This document shows, piece after piece, positions 24,727-32,762 of a stretch of DNA of 47,439 nucleotides. Position 1 is the first letter of the stretch. Each line of letters begins with the position of its first letter. Source of the stretch: Bacteroidota bacterium (GTDB taxonomy: Bacteria; Bacteroidota; Bacteroidia; Bacteroidales; Bacteroidaceae); the NCBI GenBank assembly GCA_023415545.1, contig JAEZKJ010000105.1, positions 1 through 47,439 of the forward strand, written 5' to 3'. Under the pieces are notes generated by a model. It had not been told where the DNA came from. It saw only the letters and a list, made by a program, of their open reading frames with translations, and did not search any database. The position numbers and the translations under genes were made by a program.

Positions 24727-26583
24727 ATGAAACAACTATTGACATTATTACTTTTCTGTATGTTAAGCTATTCTTGTCAAAAAGAGAACAATAGCATCCA
24801 GTCTCCTAATAGTAAATTGACTGCTACATATGACCAAAAGAGGGGATTTACTATCTATTATCAAGGAGAGCATGATTCCATCACTATTATGAACATTCCT
24901 CAAATAGGTTTGGTAACATCACTCAATAAAGATAGTCTGCAATTAGTATCAATTTCTCCTTCTGTTCTGATTGTTGACGATTATGAAATGTTGACCGGTA
25001 AACGTAAACATTGTCATAACGAAGCCAATGAATGTACTTATCGTTTCAAGAATAGTGATGGTTTACTGATAGACCTCATTCTCCGCATTTACAACGATGG
25101 TATAGCTTTACGTTATCATATTCCTGAAACAGACAAAGAAATTACGATATATGGTGAAAACACCTCATTTGCCTTCACTTCAAATATTAAACGTTGGACA
25201 CAAGAATTTATCGTAGGAAATGAAGGATTTTATCATCTTAACACAGATGGTATAGGGAAAAATAAAAGCATGAACTGGAACTTTCCTGCCTTGTTTCAAA
25301 CAACAGATAACACATATGTTCTGCTCACAGAAGCCAATATCCAATACAACAACACAGGAGCATATCTGAACAATAGCAACAACTCATCAGTTTATCAAAT
25401 CAAGTTATCGGACGAACAACAATCTTGCAATGCCGGCTGGTACTCACCTTGGCGTGTAGCTATCATGGGTTCCTTGGCTGATATAGTTGAATCAACGTTG
25501 GTTACAGATGTTAGCGAACCTTGCAAGTTAGAAGATACATCATGGATTAAACCTGGCCTTGTATCATGGATTTATTGGGCATATAACCATGGTTCCAAGG
25601 ATTATCAGATTGTAAAGAAATATATTGATTTTGCCGATGATTTCGACCTACCATATGTTTTAATTGATTGGGAATGGGATGTAATGTCAAACGGAGGAAA
25701 TCTTTTAGACGCTTTAAACTATTGCAAAGAAAAAGGAATAAAGCCTTTATTGTGGTATAACTCCTCAACAGCTTGGGCTGTTCCAACACCCTTATACAAA
25801 TTAAATACTCCGGAAACACGAGACAATGAGTTAAAGTGGTTGAAAGAAATAGGTATTCAAGGAATAAAGGTTGACTTCTTTGGTGGAGATTCCATAGCAA
25901 CCATGAATTATTACATTGATATTTTGGAAGATGCTGCCAAGCACAAAATTCTGGTTAATTTCCATGGAGCAGCCATTCCTCGCGGTTGGCAACGCACATA
26001 TCCAAATTTCATGAGTTCGGAAGCTGTATATGGAGCCGAATGGTACAATAATAATGCTACTTTGACTAATGAAGCAGCATGGCACAATTGTACTTTGCCA
26101 TTTACACGTAATGTTATTGGGCCTATGGACTATACTCCTTGTACTTTTACCGATTCACAGCATCCTCACATCACAACCGATGCACACGAGTTAGCTTTGC
26201 TAATCGCTTTCGAATCGGGATTACAACATTTAGCCGATCGTCCTGAGGGCTACAAACAACAACCACAAGAAGTTCACTCACTCATAAAGAAATTGCCTTC
26301 TGCTTGGGAGGATACCAAACTATTATCGGGTCATCCTTCGGAAGATATAGTTATTGCACGTAAAAGTAAAGAGGGTTGGTATATTGCCGGTCTTAACGGA
26401 ACAGAAGAAACTAAGCAGTTTTGTGTAGACTTAAGTTTCATAAAAGAGCATATTGAAACCATCAAGTTGTTTTCAGATTCAAAAGAAGGAAAACAGATGA
26501 AAATTGAAGAACCTTTGGTCGATAACAATAATATAAATATAGAATGTCAACCACGTGGAGGATTCGTTCTATCTATCAATTAA
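24727..26583 (+). CDS. GH97 family glycoside hydrolase, probable alpha-galactosidase
   Basis: This 618-residue lipoprotein (CMLSYSCQKENN) has the GH97 layout: an N-terminal beta-super-sandwich (DGIALRYHIPE, about 124-134), a central barrel (PGLVSWIYWAYNHGS, DLPYVLIDWEWDV, KGIKPLLWYNSSTAW) and a C-terminal domain. GIQGIKVDFFGGDS (377-389) and MSSEAVYGAEW (429-439) are the family's catalytic region. GH97 contains inverting alpha-glucosidases (SusB type, Glu base) and retaining alpha-galactosidases (Asp nucleophile). Asp383 in KVDFF sits where the retaining group has its nucleophile, so alpha-galactosidase is preferred; this is inference from the motif. The next gene follows after 14 bases. Confidence 0.88.
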   Translation: MKQLLTLLLFCMLSYSCQKENNSIQSPNSKLTATYDQKRGFTIYYQGEHDSITIMNIPQIGLVTSLNKDSLQLVSISPSVLIVDDYEMLTGKRKHCHNEANECTYRFKNSDGLLIDLILRIYNDGIALRYHIPETDKEITIYGENTSFAFTSNIKRWTQEFIVGNEGFYHLNTDGIGKNKSMNWNFPALFQTTDNTYVLLTEANIQYNNTGAYLNNSNNSSVYQIKLSDEQQSCNAGWYSPWRVAIMGSLADIVESTLVTDVSEPCKLEDTSWIKPGLVSWIYWAYNHGSKDYQIVKKYIDFADDFDLPYVLIDWEWDVMSNGGNLLDALNYCKEKGIKPLLWYNSSTAWAVPTPLYKLNTPETRDNELKWLKEIGIQGIKVDFFGGDSIATMNYYIDILEDAAKHKILVNFHGAAIPRGWQRTYPNFMSSEAVYGAEWYNNNATLTNEAAWHNCTLPFTRNVIGPMDYTPCTFTDSQHPHITTDAHELALLIAFESGLQHLADRPEGYKQQPQEVHSLIKKLPSAWEDTKLLSGHPSEDIVIARKSKEGWYIAGLNGTEETKQFCVDLSFIKEHIETIKLFSDSKEGKQMKIEEPLVDNNNINIECQPRGGFVLSIN

Positions 26584-26597
26584 AAAAATCAAGTATC

Positions 26598-28004
26598 ATG
26601 AAAAACAAAAAAACGACTATTTTTTTTACATTGGTTATTATCATAGCTATGACTGCTTGTGTTACCACTACAAAAAAAGAAGAACATTCAGCTTTCACAC
26701 TAAACAATCCATTCGGGAATGCATTGGTGCCTGACATGATTGCCGATGCCAGTATAACTGAGTTTGATGGGACATTTTATTGTTATGCTACAACCGATGG
26801 TTATGGACGTGGTTTAGAGACTTCGGGACCTCCAACTCTATGGAAATCGAAAGATTTTGTCAACTGGAGTTTTGAAGGCAATTACTTCCCTGCTGCAGCC
26901 GATCAAAAGTATTGGGCACCTAGTAAAGCCATTAAAGCTAACGGTAAATATTACATCTATCCAACCATAAATGGATATATGTATCCGGCAGTATCCGATA
27001 CACCTGATGGCCCATTTCAATTAGTTAAAGGAGAGGGATTTGTTACAGAAAACCGCTTGTGGGAAAAAGATAAAGTGCATGCTATTGATACTGAAATTTT
27101 TATTGATGACGATGGACAAGTTTATGCATTTTGGGGAAGTAGAAATGTAGCTAAGTTGAAAAATGATATGGCTACAATTGATACTATGTTCCGAATAGAA
27201 ACTCGTAAAAAAGAGTATTCGGAAGGACCTATATTCTTTAAACGAAAAGGAATCTACTATTATTTGTACACCATCGGAGGTGACGAAAATTATGAATATT
27301 ATTATCAAATTAGTAAAGATTCTCCACTTGGTCCATGGATTGTTCCACAAAATGATCTTGTTTCAACTACCAATATTCAAACAGGAGTGTTCGGTCCGGG
27401 ACATGGCTCAGTATTTAATGTAGAAGGTACTGATGATTATTATTTAGCTTTTCTTGAATTTGGACGAAATAGTACAAATCGTCAAACTTATGTAAATAAG
27501 TTAGAATTCAATGAAGATGGAACTATACAACAAGTAAAAGTAGATATGGAGGGAGTAGGAGCTTTACGTCAAGTACAAAAAGAAAATCCATTGAAAGTTT
27601 CATCATATTATGCATCAAGCAGCAAAGCACCACATAAAATTCGATATTTCAATGATTCCAGATGTCAACGAACAGAATTTTTCGATCCTTCCTTTGCTTT
27701 TGATAACGCCAATGGATCACGTTGGATGGCAGCAGAAGGTGATACACTTCAAACTTGGTTGTTAGCTGATTTGGGTGAAGTTAAATCGTTGAAACGTAGT
27801 GAGTTGTATTTCGTTCGTCCAACAGCCGGACATGCATATACTTTGGAAGGTTCAACAGATGGCATTAATTGGGAAAAATGTGGTGGTCACGAAGAGATAG
27901 AAAAACGATCACCTCATACAGATATTATCGATAAGAAATTCCGTTATTTGCGCGTAACTATTCAAAATGGTATTTCCGGTATTTGGGAATGGAAAATGTA
28001 TTAA
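26598..28004 (+). CDS. GH43-like hydrolase with C-terminal discoidin-type module
   Basis: This 468-residue lipoprotein (IIIAMTACVTTTKKE) has a five-bladed-propeller GH43 domain with the expected acidic triad: Asp50 in DMIADASI, Asp164 in HAIDTEIFIDDDG and Glu209 in KEYSEGPIFFKRKG. The C-terminal 130 or so residues (for example GSRWMAAEGDTLQTWLLADL, then KFRYLRVTIQNG) resemble an F5/8 type C (discoidin, CBM32-like) sugar-binding module. GH43 enzymes act mostly on arabinosides and xylosides, sometimes on galactans; the substrate is not set by these motifs. An in-frame ATG 54 bases upstream lies inside the GH97 gene and lacks a signal peptide, so it is rejected. Confidence 0.85.
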   Translation: MKNKKTTIFFTLVIIIAMTACVTTTKKEEHSAFTLNNPFGNALVPDMIADASITEFDGTFYCYATTDGYGRGLETSGPPTLWKSKDFVNWSFEGNYFPAAADQKYWAPSKAIKANGKYYIYPTINGYMYPAVSDTPDGPFQLVKGEGFVTENRLWEKDKVHAIDTEIFIDDDGQVYAFWGSRNVAKLKNDMATIDTMFRIETRKKEYSEGPIFFKRKGIYYYLYTIGGDENYEYYYQISKDSPLGPWIVPQNDLVSTTNIQTGVFGPGHGSVFNVEGTDDYYLAFLEFGRNSTNRQTYVNKLEFNEDGTIQQVKVDMEGVGALRQVQKENPLKVSSYYASSSKAPHKIRYFNDSRCQRTEFFDPSFAFDNANGSRWMAAEGDTLQTWLLADLGEVKSLKRSELYFVRPTAGHAYTLEGSTDGINWEKCGGHEEIEKRSPHTDIIDKKFRYLRVTIQNGISGIWEWKMY

Positions 28005-28020
28005 CGATAAAATTTATGTA

Positions 28021-29607
28021 ATGATGAGATATAATTTTTTAATATTATTCCTATTCATAACAAATCTTTCTCTATACTCACAGGAAACGCGTAAGTGGGG
28101 TGAATGGGACAAATGGGGAGAACAAACTGATGGAACTTATTTAAATCCTATAATCCCATCAGACTACAGTGATTTGGACTGTATAAAGGTTGGTGACGAC
28201 TATTATGCTATCTCATCAACTATGCAATTCTCTCCAGGAATGACTCTTCTTCATTCAAAAGATCTTGTAAACTGGGAAATATGCAGTAACATTATAACAG
28301 ATTTAACTCAGATAGGTCCGGAATTGAGTTGGAGACGCATGAATCGTCCGGCAAGAGGAGTTTGGGCTGGAACATTACGTTATCACAACAATCGTTTTTA
28401 TCTTTTCTTTGGTACTCCTGATGAAGGTTATTTTATGACCTCAGCTCAAAAAGCTGAAGGACCTTGGGAACCATTAACTTGCTTAATGAATGAACCAGGA
28501 TGGGATGATTGTACAGTAGCATGGGATGAAAAAGGGAATGCCTGTTTTGTTGGAACTCATTTTGCAGATGGATACAAGACTTATCTTTTTAAAATGTCAT
28601 CTGATGGGAAAAGTATTGATCGTAGTTCGGCTAAACTTATAAATCAAGGCAAACACCGAGAAGCAAATAAACTTATTAAAAAAGATAATTGGTGGTATTT
28701 AATATTCAGTGAGCACGTCGATGGTATCGGTAGATATGTACTGGCAAAGCGTTCAAAAAAAATGACCGGTCCCTATAAAGAAGAAAAACAATTGGCTTTA
28801 GCTAGTTGGGATGCACACGAACCTAACCAAGGTGGTATCATCCAAGGAAAAGACGGCAATTGGTATTTCATGACTCACCATGGTAACGGAGACTGGAGTG
28901 GACGTATTGTCAGTCTGCTTCCTGTTACATGGGTAGACGAATGGCCAATAATCGGAGAAGTACTTCCTGAAAAAGTGGGTACAATGAAATGGACCGGTGT
29001 TATGCCATCCATGGAAAAAGAAAAGTTACATATTCAAAGAAGTGATGACTTTGACAAATCACAACTTTCCGTACAATGGCAATGGAATTACCAACCTCGC
29101 AATGATATGTTTTCATTAGTAGAGCGTGAGGGATGGCTGCGTTTAAAAGCATTCAGCCCTATTGAAAAGAATAAACTTTTAAAAGCAGGAAACACTTTGA
29201 CCCAACGTACTTTCCGTACTCCATCTAACTGTGTGACAATCAAAATGGATATCAGCAAAATGACAGATGGACAAAAAGCAGGTCTATGCCATTTATCTTC
29301 ACAAAGTTCTGCAATAGGAATTGTACAAGAGAATGGAAAACGTTATTTAGAATATCGCCATAATGACAAAGAAACCATAGGAAGAGAGTTGAGTCAACCA
29401 TATATTTGGTTACAATCCCGTTGGGGGCTTGATGGTAAATCCCAATATTATTATAGTCTAGATGGTGATACATTCCATCCTTTTGGAGAGTGTTATCAAT
29501 TGCTTTGGGGAAATTATCGAGGTGATCGTATAGGTATATATACATTTAATGACATACAAGAAGCTGGATGGGTAGATATTGATTATTTACATTACTCGAT
29601 TAATTAA
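28021..29607 (+). CDS. GH43 beta-xylosidase/alpha-L-arabinofuranosidase-type enzyme
   Basis: This 528-residue exported enzyme has a signal peptide ending at LSLYSQ (about 21). The GH43 propeller begins with YLNPIIPSDYSDLDCIKVGD (base Asp in SDLD, about 51-53). It continues with GWDDCTVAWDEKG as the pKa-modulating Asp segment, and REANKLIKKDNWWYLIFSE contains the likely acid Glu at about 214. After about residue 345 comes a second beta-sandwich (SDDFDKSQLSVQWQWNYQPR), the C2-type domain found behind many xylosidases and arabinofuranosidases. The start is one of two adjacent ATG codons at 28021 and 28024. It is the last gene of the locus, followed by a terminator. Confidence 0.88.
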   Translation: MMRYNFLILFLFITNLSLYSQETRKWGEWDKWGEQTDGTYLNPIIPSDYSDLDCIKVGDDYYAISSTMQFSPGMTLLHSKDLVNWEICSNIITDLTQIGPELSWRRMNRPARGVWAGTLRYHNNRFYLFFGTPDEGYFMTSAQKAEGPWEPLTCLMNEPGWDDCTVAWDEKGNACFVGTHFADGYKTYLFKMSSDGKSIDRSSAKLINQGKHREANKLIKKDNWWYLIFSEHVDGIGRYVLAKRSKKMTGPYKEEKQLALASWDAHEPNQGGIIQGKDGNWYFMTHHGNGDWSGRIVSLLPVTWVDEWPIIGEVLPEKVGTMKWTGVMPSMEKEKLHIQRSDDFDKSQLSVQWQWNYQPRNDMFSLVEREGWLRLKAFSPIEKNKLLKAGNTLTQRTFRTPSNCVTIKMDISKMTDGQKAGLCHLSSQSSAIGIVQENGKRYLEYRHNDKETIGRELSQPYIWLQSRWGLDGKSQYYYSLDGDTFHPFGECYQLLWGNYRGDRIGIYTFNDIQEAGWVDIDYLHYSIN

Positions 29608-29613
29608 TATTAT

Positions 29614-29650
29614 AATAGGTCGGAAAGGTTAGTATTCCGACCTATTTTTT
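29614..29650 (+). terminator. Terminator at the end of the PUL
   Basis: The stem AATAGGTCGGAA / TTCCGACCTATT (29614-29625 with 29635-29646) ends in a T-rich run seven bases after the last GH43 stop. Confidence 0.85.
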
Positions 29651-29716
29651 ATTTTTTTACTAGAAATATTTTTATAAGTTTTGTGAACTATTTATAAACC
29701 ATAGTTTAGTTTATAT

Positions 29717-29775
29717 AAACCAAAGATTAATCTATATAACCCATACTATAGTTTATATAGATTATAATTTGGTTT
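29717..29775. repeat. Two-tier inverted repeat in convergent intergenic region
   Basis: An outer repeat AAACCAAA (29717-29724) / TTTGGTTT (29768-29775) encloses an inner perfect 11-base repeat AATCTATATAA (29729-29739) / TTATATAGATT (29753-29763). Similar TTTATATA and AACC strings recur around it. It lies between the PUL terminator and the end of the unknown minus-strand operon, so it may be that operon's terminator or a cruciform-forming element. Confidence 0.5.
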
Positions 29776-29829
29776 GAAGATTTGTATTAAGAAATTTCTC
29801 TTTTACTGATTCATGCAAACACTTTTTTG

Positions 29830-30801
29830 TTACATTGTTCGAGCGAACTGTTCAATACTGAAAGAGCCATCGAGGTCCTTAATCTTAATTTTCCCATGAA
29901 GTAAATCGAAGAAGAACGTACGAATTCTATCAGTGGTAAGAAGTATAGGCTTTCCATCTTTGTCTGTTCCGAGGTCATAAGTTTTTAACATTTGTGGACC
30001 TAGTGCTGCTGCAGTCAATAAGAAATGATTTTGGAACTTATCTGTATCTATTAAATCTGCGGCCAAAACTTTGCCTATAACGCTGTAGCTATGAAGAGAA
30101 CGCTGCTGCTCGCCATCTGTCAGAGTAGTTCTTAAATCGTCAGAATCAGGATTGATTTCAATTCTTCCACTCTCCGAACTCTCTTCTTGTTCTCTGTATA
30201 GAGCGCCAAGATCAGCTAATGCCAGCGAGTAAAGGTGTGTTGTCTTTGTATAATTAACACGTTCAACACTGAATACAGATGGAAGTAATAGGTTCACATT
30301 TCCATCAAGTTCTACATATGGTGAAATGAAAGTTCCAACAATACAATCTTTTACGCATAAAGATTGTGTTGCGAAAACTCCGCCTATGACTACGCAATTC
30401 TCAAGAGTAATTTCATCTGCATAAAGACTTCCACAAACAAATGTATTAATGAGTGTTATACTTTTAGCGTTTACATCCGAACAAAATGTTGTATCACACT
30501 TCATAGCTCTAGTTACTACTGAGGAAGCTGAGCCAACAGCTTTTCGAAAAATTACTTCCCCGGAAACATCATTGTTAATGTATATTTCACGTTGAGTAAA
30601 CACAGCTCCTTTTACTTCAAATGGTGCCGACTCAATCGTAAGCTTATTGGCATAAAGTGGACCTTCTACAACAGTTTCTCCTACAACAGTAACTGTTCGT
30701 GAAAGTTCTGATATTTTATTGGGGAGAATACCTCCCTTAACTATATTGTTGTCCAAACGAAGATTCGTGTCTGTAATATGGTATTCTTTTAAGTTACTCA
30801 T
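29830..30801 (-). CDS. Bactofilin-like beta-repeat protein, last gene of the unknown operon
   Basis: The product has 323 residues, with no signal peptide or membrane span. The first half (about 20-180) is a ladder of short strands, such as VTVVGETVVEGPLYANKLTI, IYINNDVSGEVIF, KSITLINTFVCGSLYADEIT and CVVIGGVFATQSLCVKDCIV. This is the rhythm of right-handed beta-helix polymer-forming proteins (bactofilins), where layers read like 'V.G.I.A..I.I'. The second half (about 190-323) is helical and mixed, unlike normal bactofilins, which are short. It follows the 341-residue coiled-coil gene after 11 bases. A role as a cytoplasmic scaffold for the operon's membrane proteins is an inference; I do not recognise the family. 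Confidence 0.6.
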   Translation of the reverse strand: MSNLKEYHITDTNLRLDNNIVKGGILPNKISELSRTVTVVGETVVEGPLYANKLTIESAPFEVKGAVFTQREIYINNDVSGEVIFRKAVGSASSVVTRAMKCDTTFCSDVNAKSITLINTFVCGSLYADEITLENCVVIGGVFATQSLCVKDCIVGTFISPYVELDGNVNLLLPSVFSVERVNYTKTTHLYSLALADLGALYREQEESSESGRIEINPDSDDLRTTLTDGEQQRSLHSYSVIGKVLAADLIDTDKFQNHFLLTAAALGPQMLKTYDLGTDKDGKPILLTTDRIRTFFFDLLHGKIKIKDLDGSFSIEQFARTM

Positions 30802-30812
30802 ATATAAATACT

Positions 30813-31838
30813 TTATTTGTTTAACATCTCATTAATTAAGGCTCTTACACGTGAAGAGTGTTCATCACTACCGGCAATATTATTAGCTATTTCAGATTGA
30901 ACATATGATTTTATCTGTTCTTTACTATTATCTCCGGCAACCTCAAGATCGATATTTTCTAAAGATTCGCAAAGAGTCTGTTTTAATGATTTATTCTTTT
31001 TCGCATAATAATCAGGCACAAAGCACTCTTTTTGTATGTACTTATTGTCCGATTCAGTTTGTATATAGCAAACAGGTATCAAATAACAATCATTTCCGGC
31101 CCCATCAATGCATGTTTTTTGTAAAGTTCTTTCCAATTTAGCCTTTGAAACCAAGAAATTCTTTGCTTGTTTCATAGCCTCAAATGCATGATGCTTTACA
31201 GTAGCCGAACTAATTTGAGCTTGTAGAATACTGCTTTCTTTGCTCATCGTTACTGCCGTTTGAATCATATCGGTATGAAGCATTCGGTCGCTTTGAGCGT
31301 CAATATCCTTAACGAAGTCAAAAACAGGTTGATCAACTTCGTGTATTCTGATAGAAAGCTCATTGTTCAAATCGTTAAAAAGCTTTTGATATCTTGCTGT
31401 TGTACGAGCATAATCATCAGCCATAGTCTTTTGCTTTTCACGCAAGGTCTCTGCTTGTCGACGCAGAAGAATAAGACGGGCATCAATTATCTGTTCCAGT
31501 TCTGCCTTTTGAACTGACAAATCCGTTCTTATGGTATGAAAGAAACCATTAATAATTGAATCGGATACTTTGTCAGCATTCTTTTCTATAGAAGCGCACT
31601 GAGCGATATTCATTGCTCCTACACTTGCTGTAAGTCCATTAACATGATTATTACAATCATTAACACTATTATCAAATGAAACAGTATTGACATGTATATC
31701 AACACATACATCTTCGTATGCTGTACCACTATAACTAACTGTCATGGACCCTCCATGTTCCGATGCAGGGTAACTTACTGTTTTTGAGCCGCTATAATAA
31801 CACGAAACCCTTCTTGTAAATTTTCTACTATAACTCAT
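30813..31838 (-). CDS. Coiled-coil protein of unknown function (paralogue 1)
   Basis: The product has 341 residues, with no signal peptide or membrane span. The N-terminal 45 residues are Ser/Tyr-rich with a repeated V-S-Y pattern (SKTVSYPASEHGG, MTVSYSGTAYE). Residues about 100-180 form a helical, probably coiled-coil segment with RYQKLFNDLNNELSIRI and VDQPVFDFVKD. The same arrangement and the DQPVF motif occur in the neighbour upstream (302 residues), so the two are paralogues, probably from an old tandem duplication. The central coil is vaguely like PspA or phage-tail tape-like helices, but I do not recognise the family. Spacing to its neighbours is 10-11 bases. Confidence 0.6.
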   Translation of the reverse strand: MSYSRKFTRRVSCYYSGSKTVSYPASEHGGSMTVSYSGTAYEDVCVDIHVNTVSFDNSVNDCNNHVNGLTASVGAMNIAQCASIEKNADKVSDSIINGFFHTIRTDLSVQKAELEQIIDARLILLRRQAETLREKQKTMADDYARTTARYQKLFNDLNNELSIRIHEVDQPVFDFVKDIDAQSDRMLHTDMIQTAVTMSKESSILQAQISSATVKHHAFEAMKQAKNFLVSKAKLERTLQKTCIDGAGNDCYLIPVCYIQTESDNKYIQKECFVPDYYAKKNKSLKQTLCESLENIDLEVAGDNSKEQIKSYVQSEIANNIAGSDEHSSRVRALINEMLNK

Positions 31839-31848
31839 AGCTTTTTAA

Positions 31849-32757
31849 TTATAGGGTTTCAAAATGAGAAGAAGAAAACATCTCTTTGATCTTCTCTTTT
31901 ACTCTTGACGAAACATTAGATGATTCAAGTATATTGGTGAACTCTTCGGAAACAGATTCAGAAACCTCTTCTTCGTGCCATGGCAAATCATTTGTTTCTC
32001 GAATGGTATTTTTTATCAATGAGGCATTTGAAGAAGATAATAAATCCGTCATGGAAATCTCTCTTCTCGGTATACCTACAGAATCATTTATTGTTTCGCA
32101 TATCATCACAGGAACTTGACAAGTTCTATCCTCATTTCCTATAGGATTATTTATTAGAACTTTGCCTGTTAGAACCCTTTGCTCACTAATTTGTGACAAG
32201 AAATCAGTAGATTGTTCTAAGGCTACCTGTGCGTCGTGCTTCATTTTTGACACTAAAATATGTTGACTCTTTGTAACACCTTCAATTTGAGATGTAGCAA
32301 CCCAAGCAGACAATGCATTCATTCTGTTTGATGATGTCACCATATGCTTATTTACGAGTTCAAATACAGGTTGGTCAATTTGACGAATTCTTTGTTCGAG
32401 TTCCTTATTACAACTTGTGAAAATTTTCAGATAACGTGCAGATATACGACCATACTCGCGCTCCATGTTGGACTTTATGCTCAACAATTGGCGCTTTTGA
32501 TGAGCCATTTGCATAATCAATGCCTCCACTCGGCTCTGTTTGTTAGCAATTTTCTGAGAAATTTGCGAACGCATCAATGTAAAAAAACCTCGGTTAACAT
32601 TGCTGCATACTTTTTCTGCGCTGTGGTTTTCGGCAGCTATGACTGCACTCTGCATGGTTACAACCGCAGCAGTAGTTCTGTCCACATGATTGGAAACTCG
32701 CTGTATCTCGGCTGCCATCGGAGTGGTATCAACTTCGCATGGAATTAATGTTGCCAT
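31849..32757 (-). CDS. Coiled-coil protein of unknown function (paralogue 2)
   Basis: The product has 302 residues, soluble and mostly helical. Residues about 55-140 hold the shared core: NRGFFTLMRSQISQKI, REYGRISARYLKIF, NKELEQRIRQ, then DQPVFELVNKH (DQPVF at 128-132). Identity to paralogue 1 is clear in this core and weak elsewhere. The middle contains a basic segment and VPVMICE, which aligns with IPVCYIQTE in paralogue 1, so the two proteins match over most of their length after the N-terminus. The gene starts 5 bases after the stop of the 664-residue gene, which suggests coupled translation. Confidence 0.6.
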   Translation of the reverse strand: MATLIPCEVDTTPMAAEIQRVSNHVDRTTAAVVTMQSAVIAAENHSAEKVCSNVNRGFFTLMRSQISQKIANKQSRVEALIMQMAHQKRQLLSIKSNMEREYGRISARYLKIFTSCNKELEQRIRQIDQPVFELVNKHMVTSSNRMNALSAWVATSQIEGVTKSQHILVSKMKHDAQVALEQSTDFLSQISEQRVLTGKVLINNPIGNEDRTCQVPVMICETINDSVGIPRREISMTDLLSSSNASLIKNTIRETNDLPWHEEEVSESVSEEFTNILESSNVSSRVKEKIKEMFSSSHFETL

Positions 32758-32762
32758 AGATT

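Noticed and set aside
29690..29780. A short repeat array of TTTATATA and AACC strings, possibly CRISPR
   Set aside because: There are no equal-length spacers and the strings are explained by nested inverted repeats in AT-rich DNA.
32344..32748. A 134-codon open frame on the plus strand
   Set aside because: It lies entirely opposite the 302-residue coiled-coil gene, has Cys/His-rich random composition and no start context.
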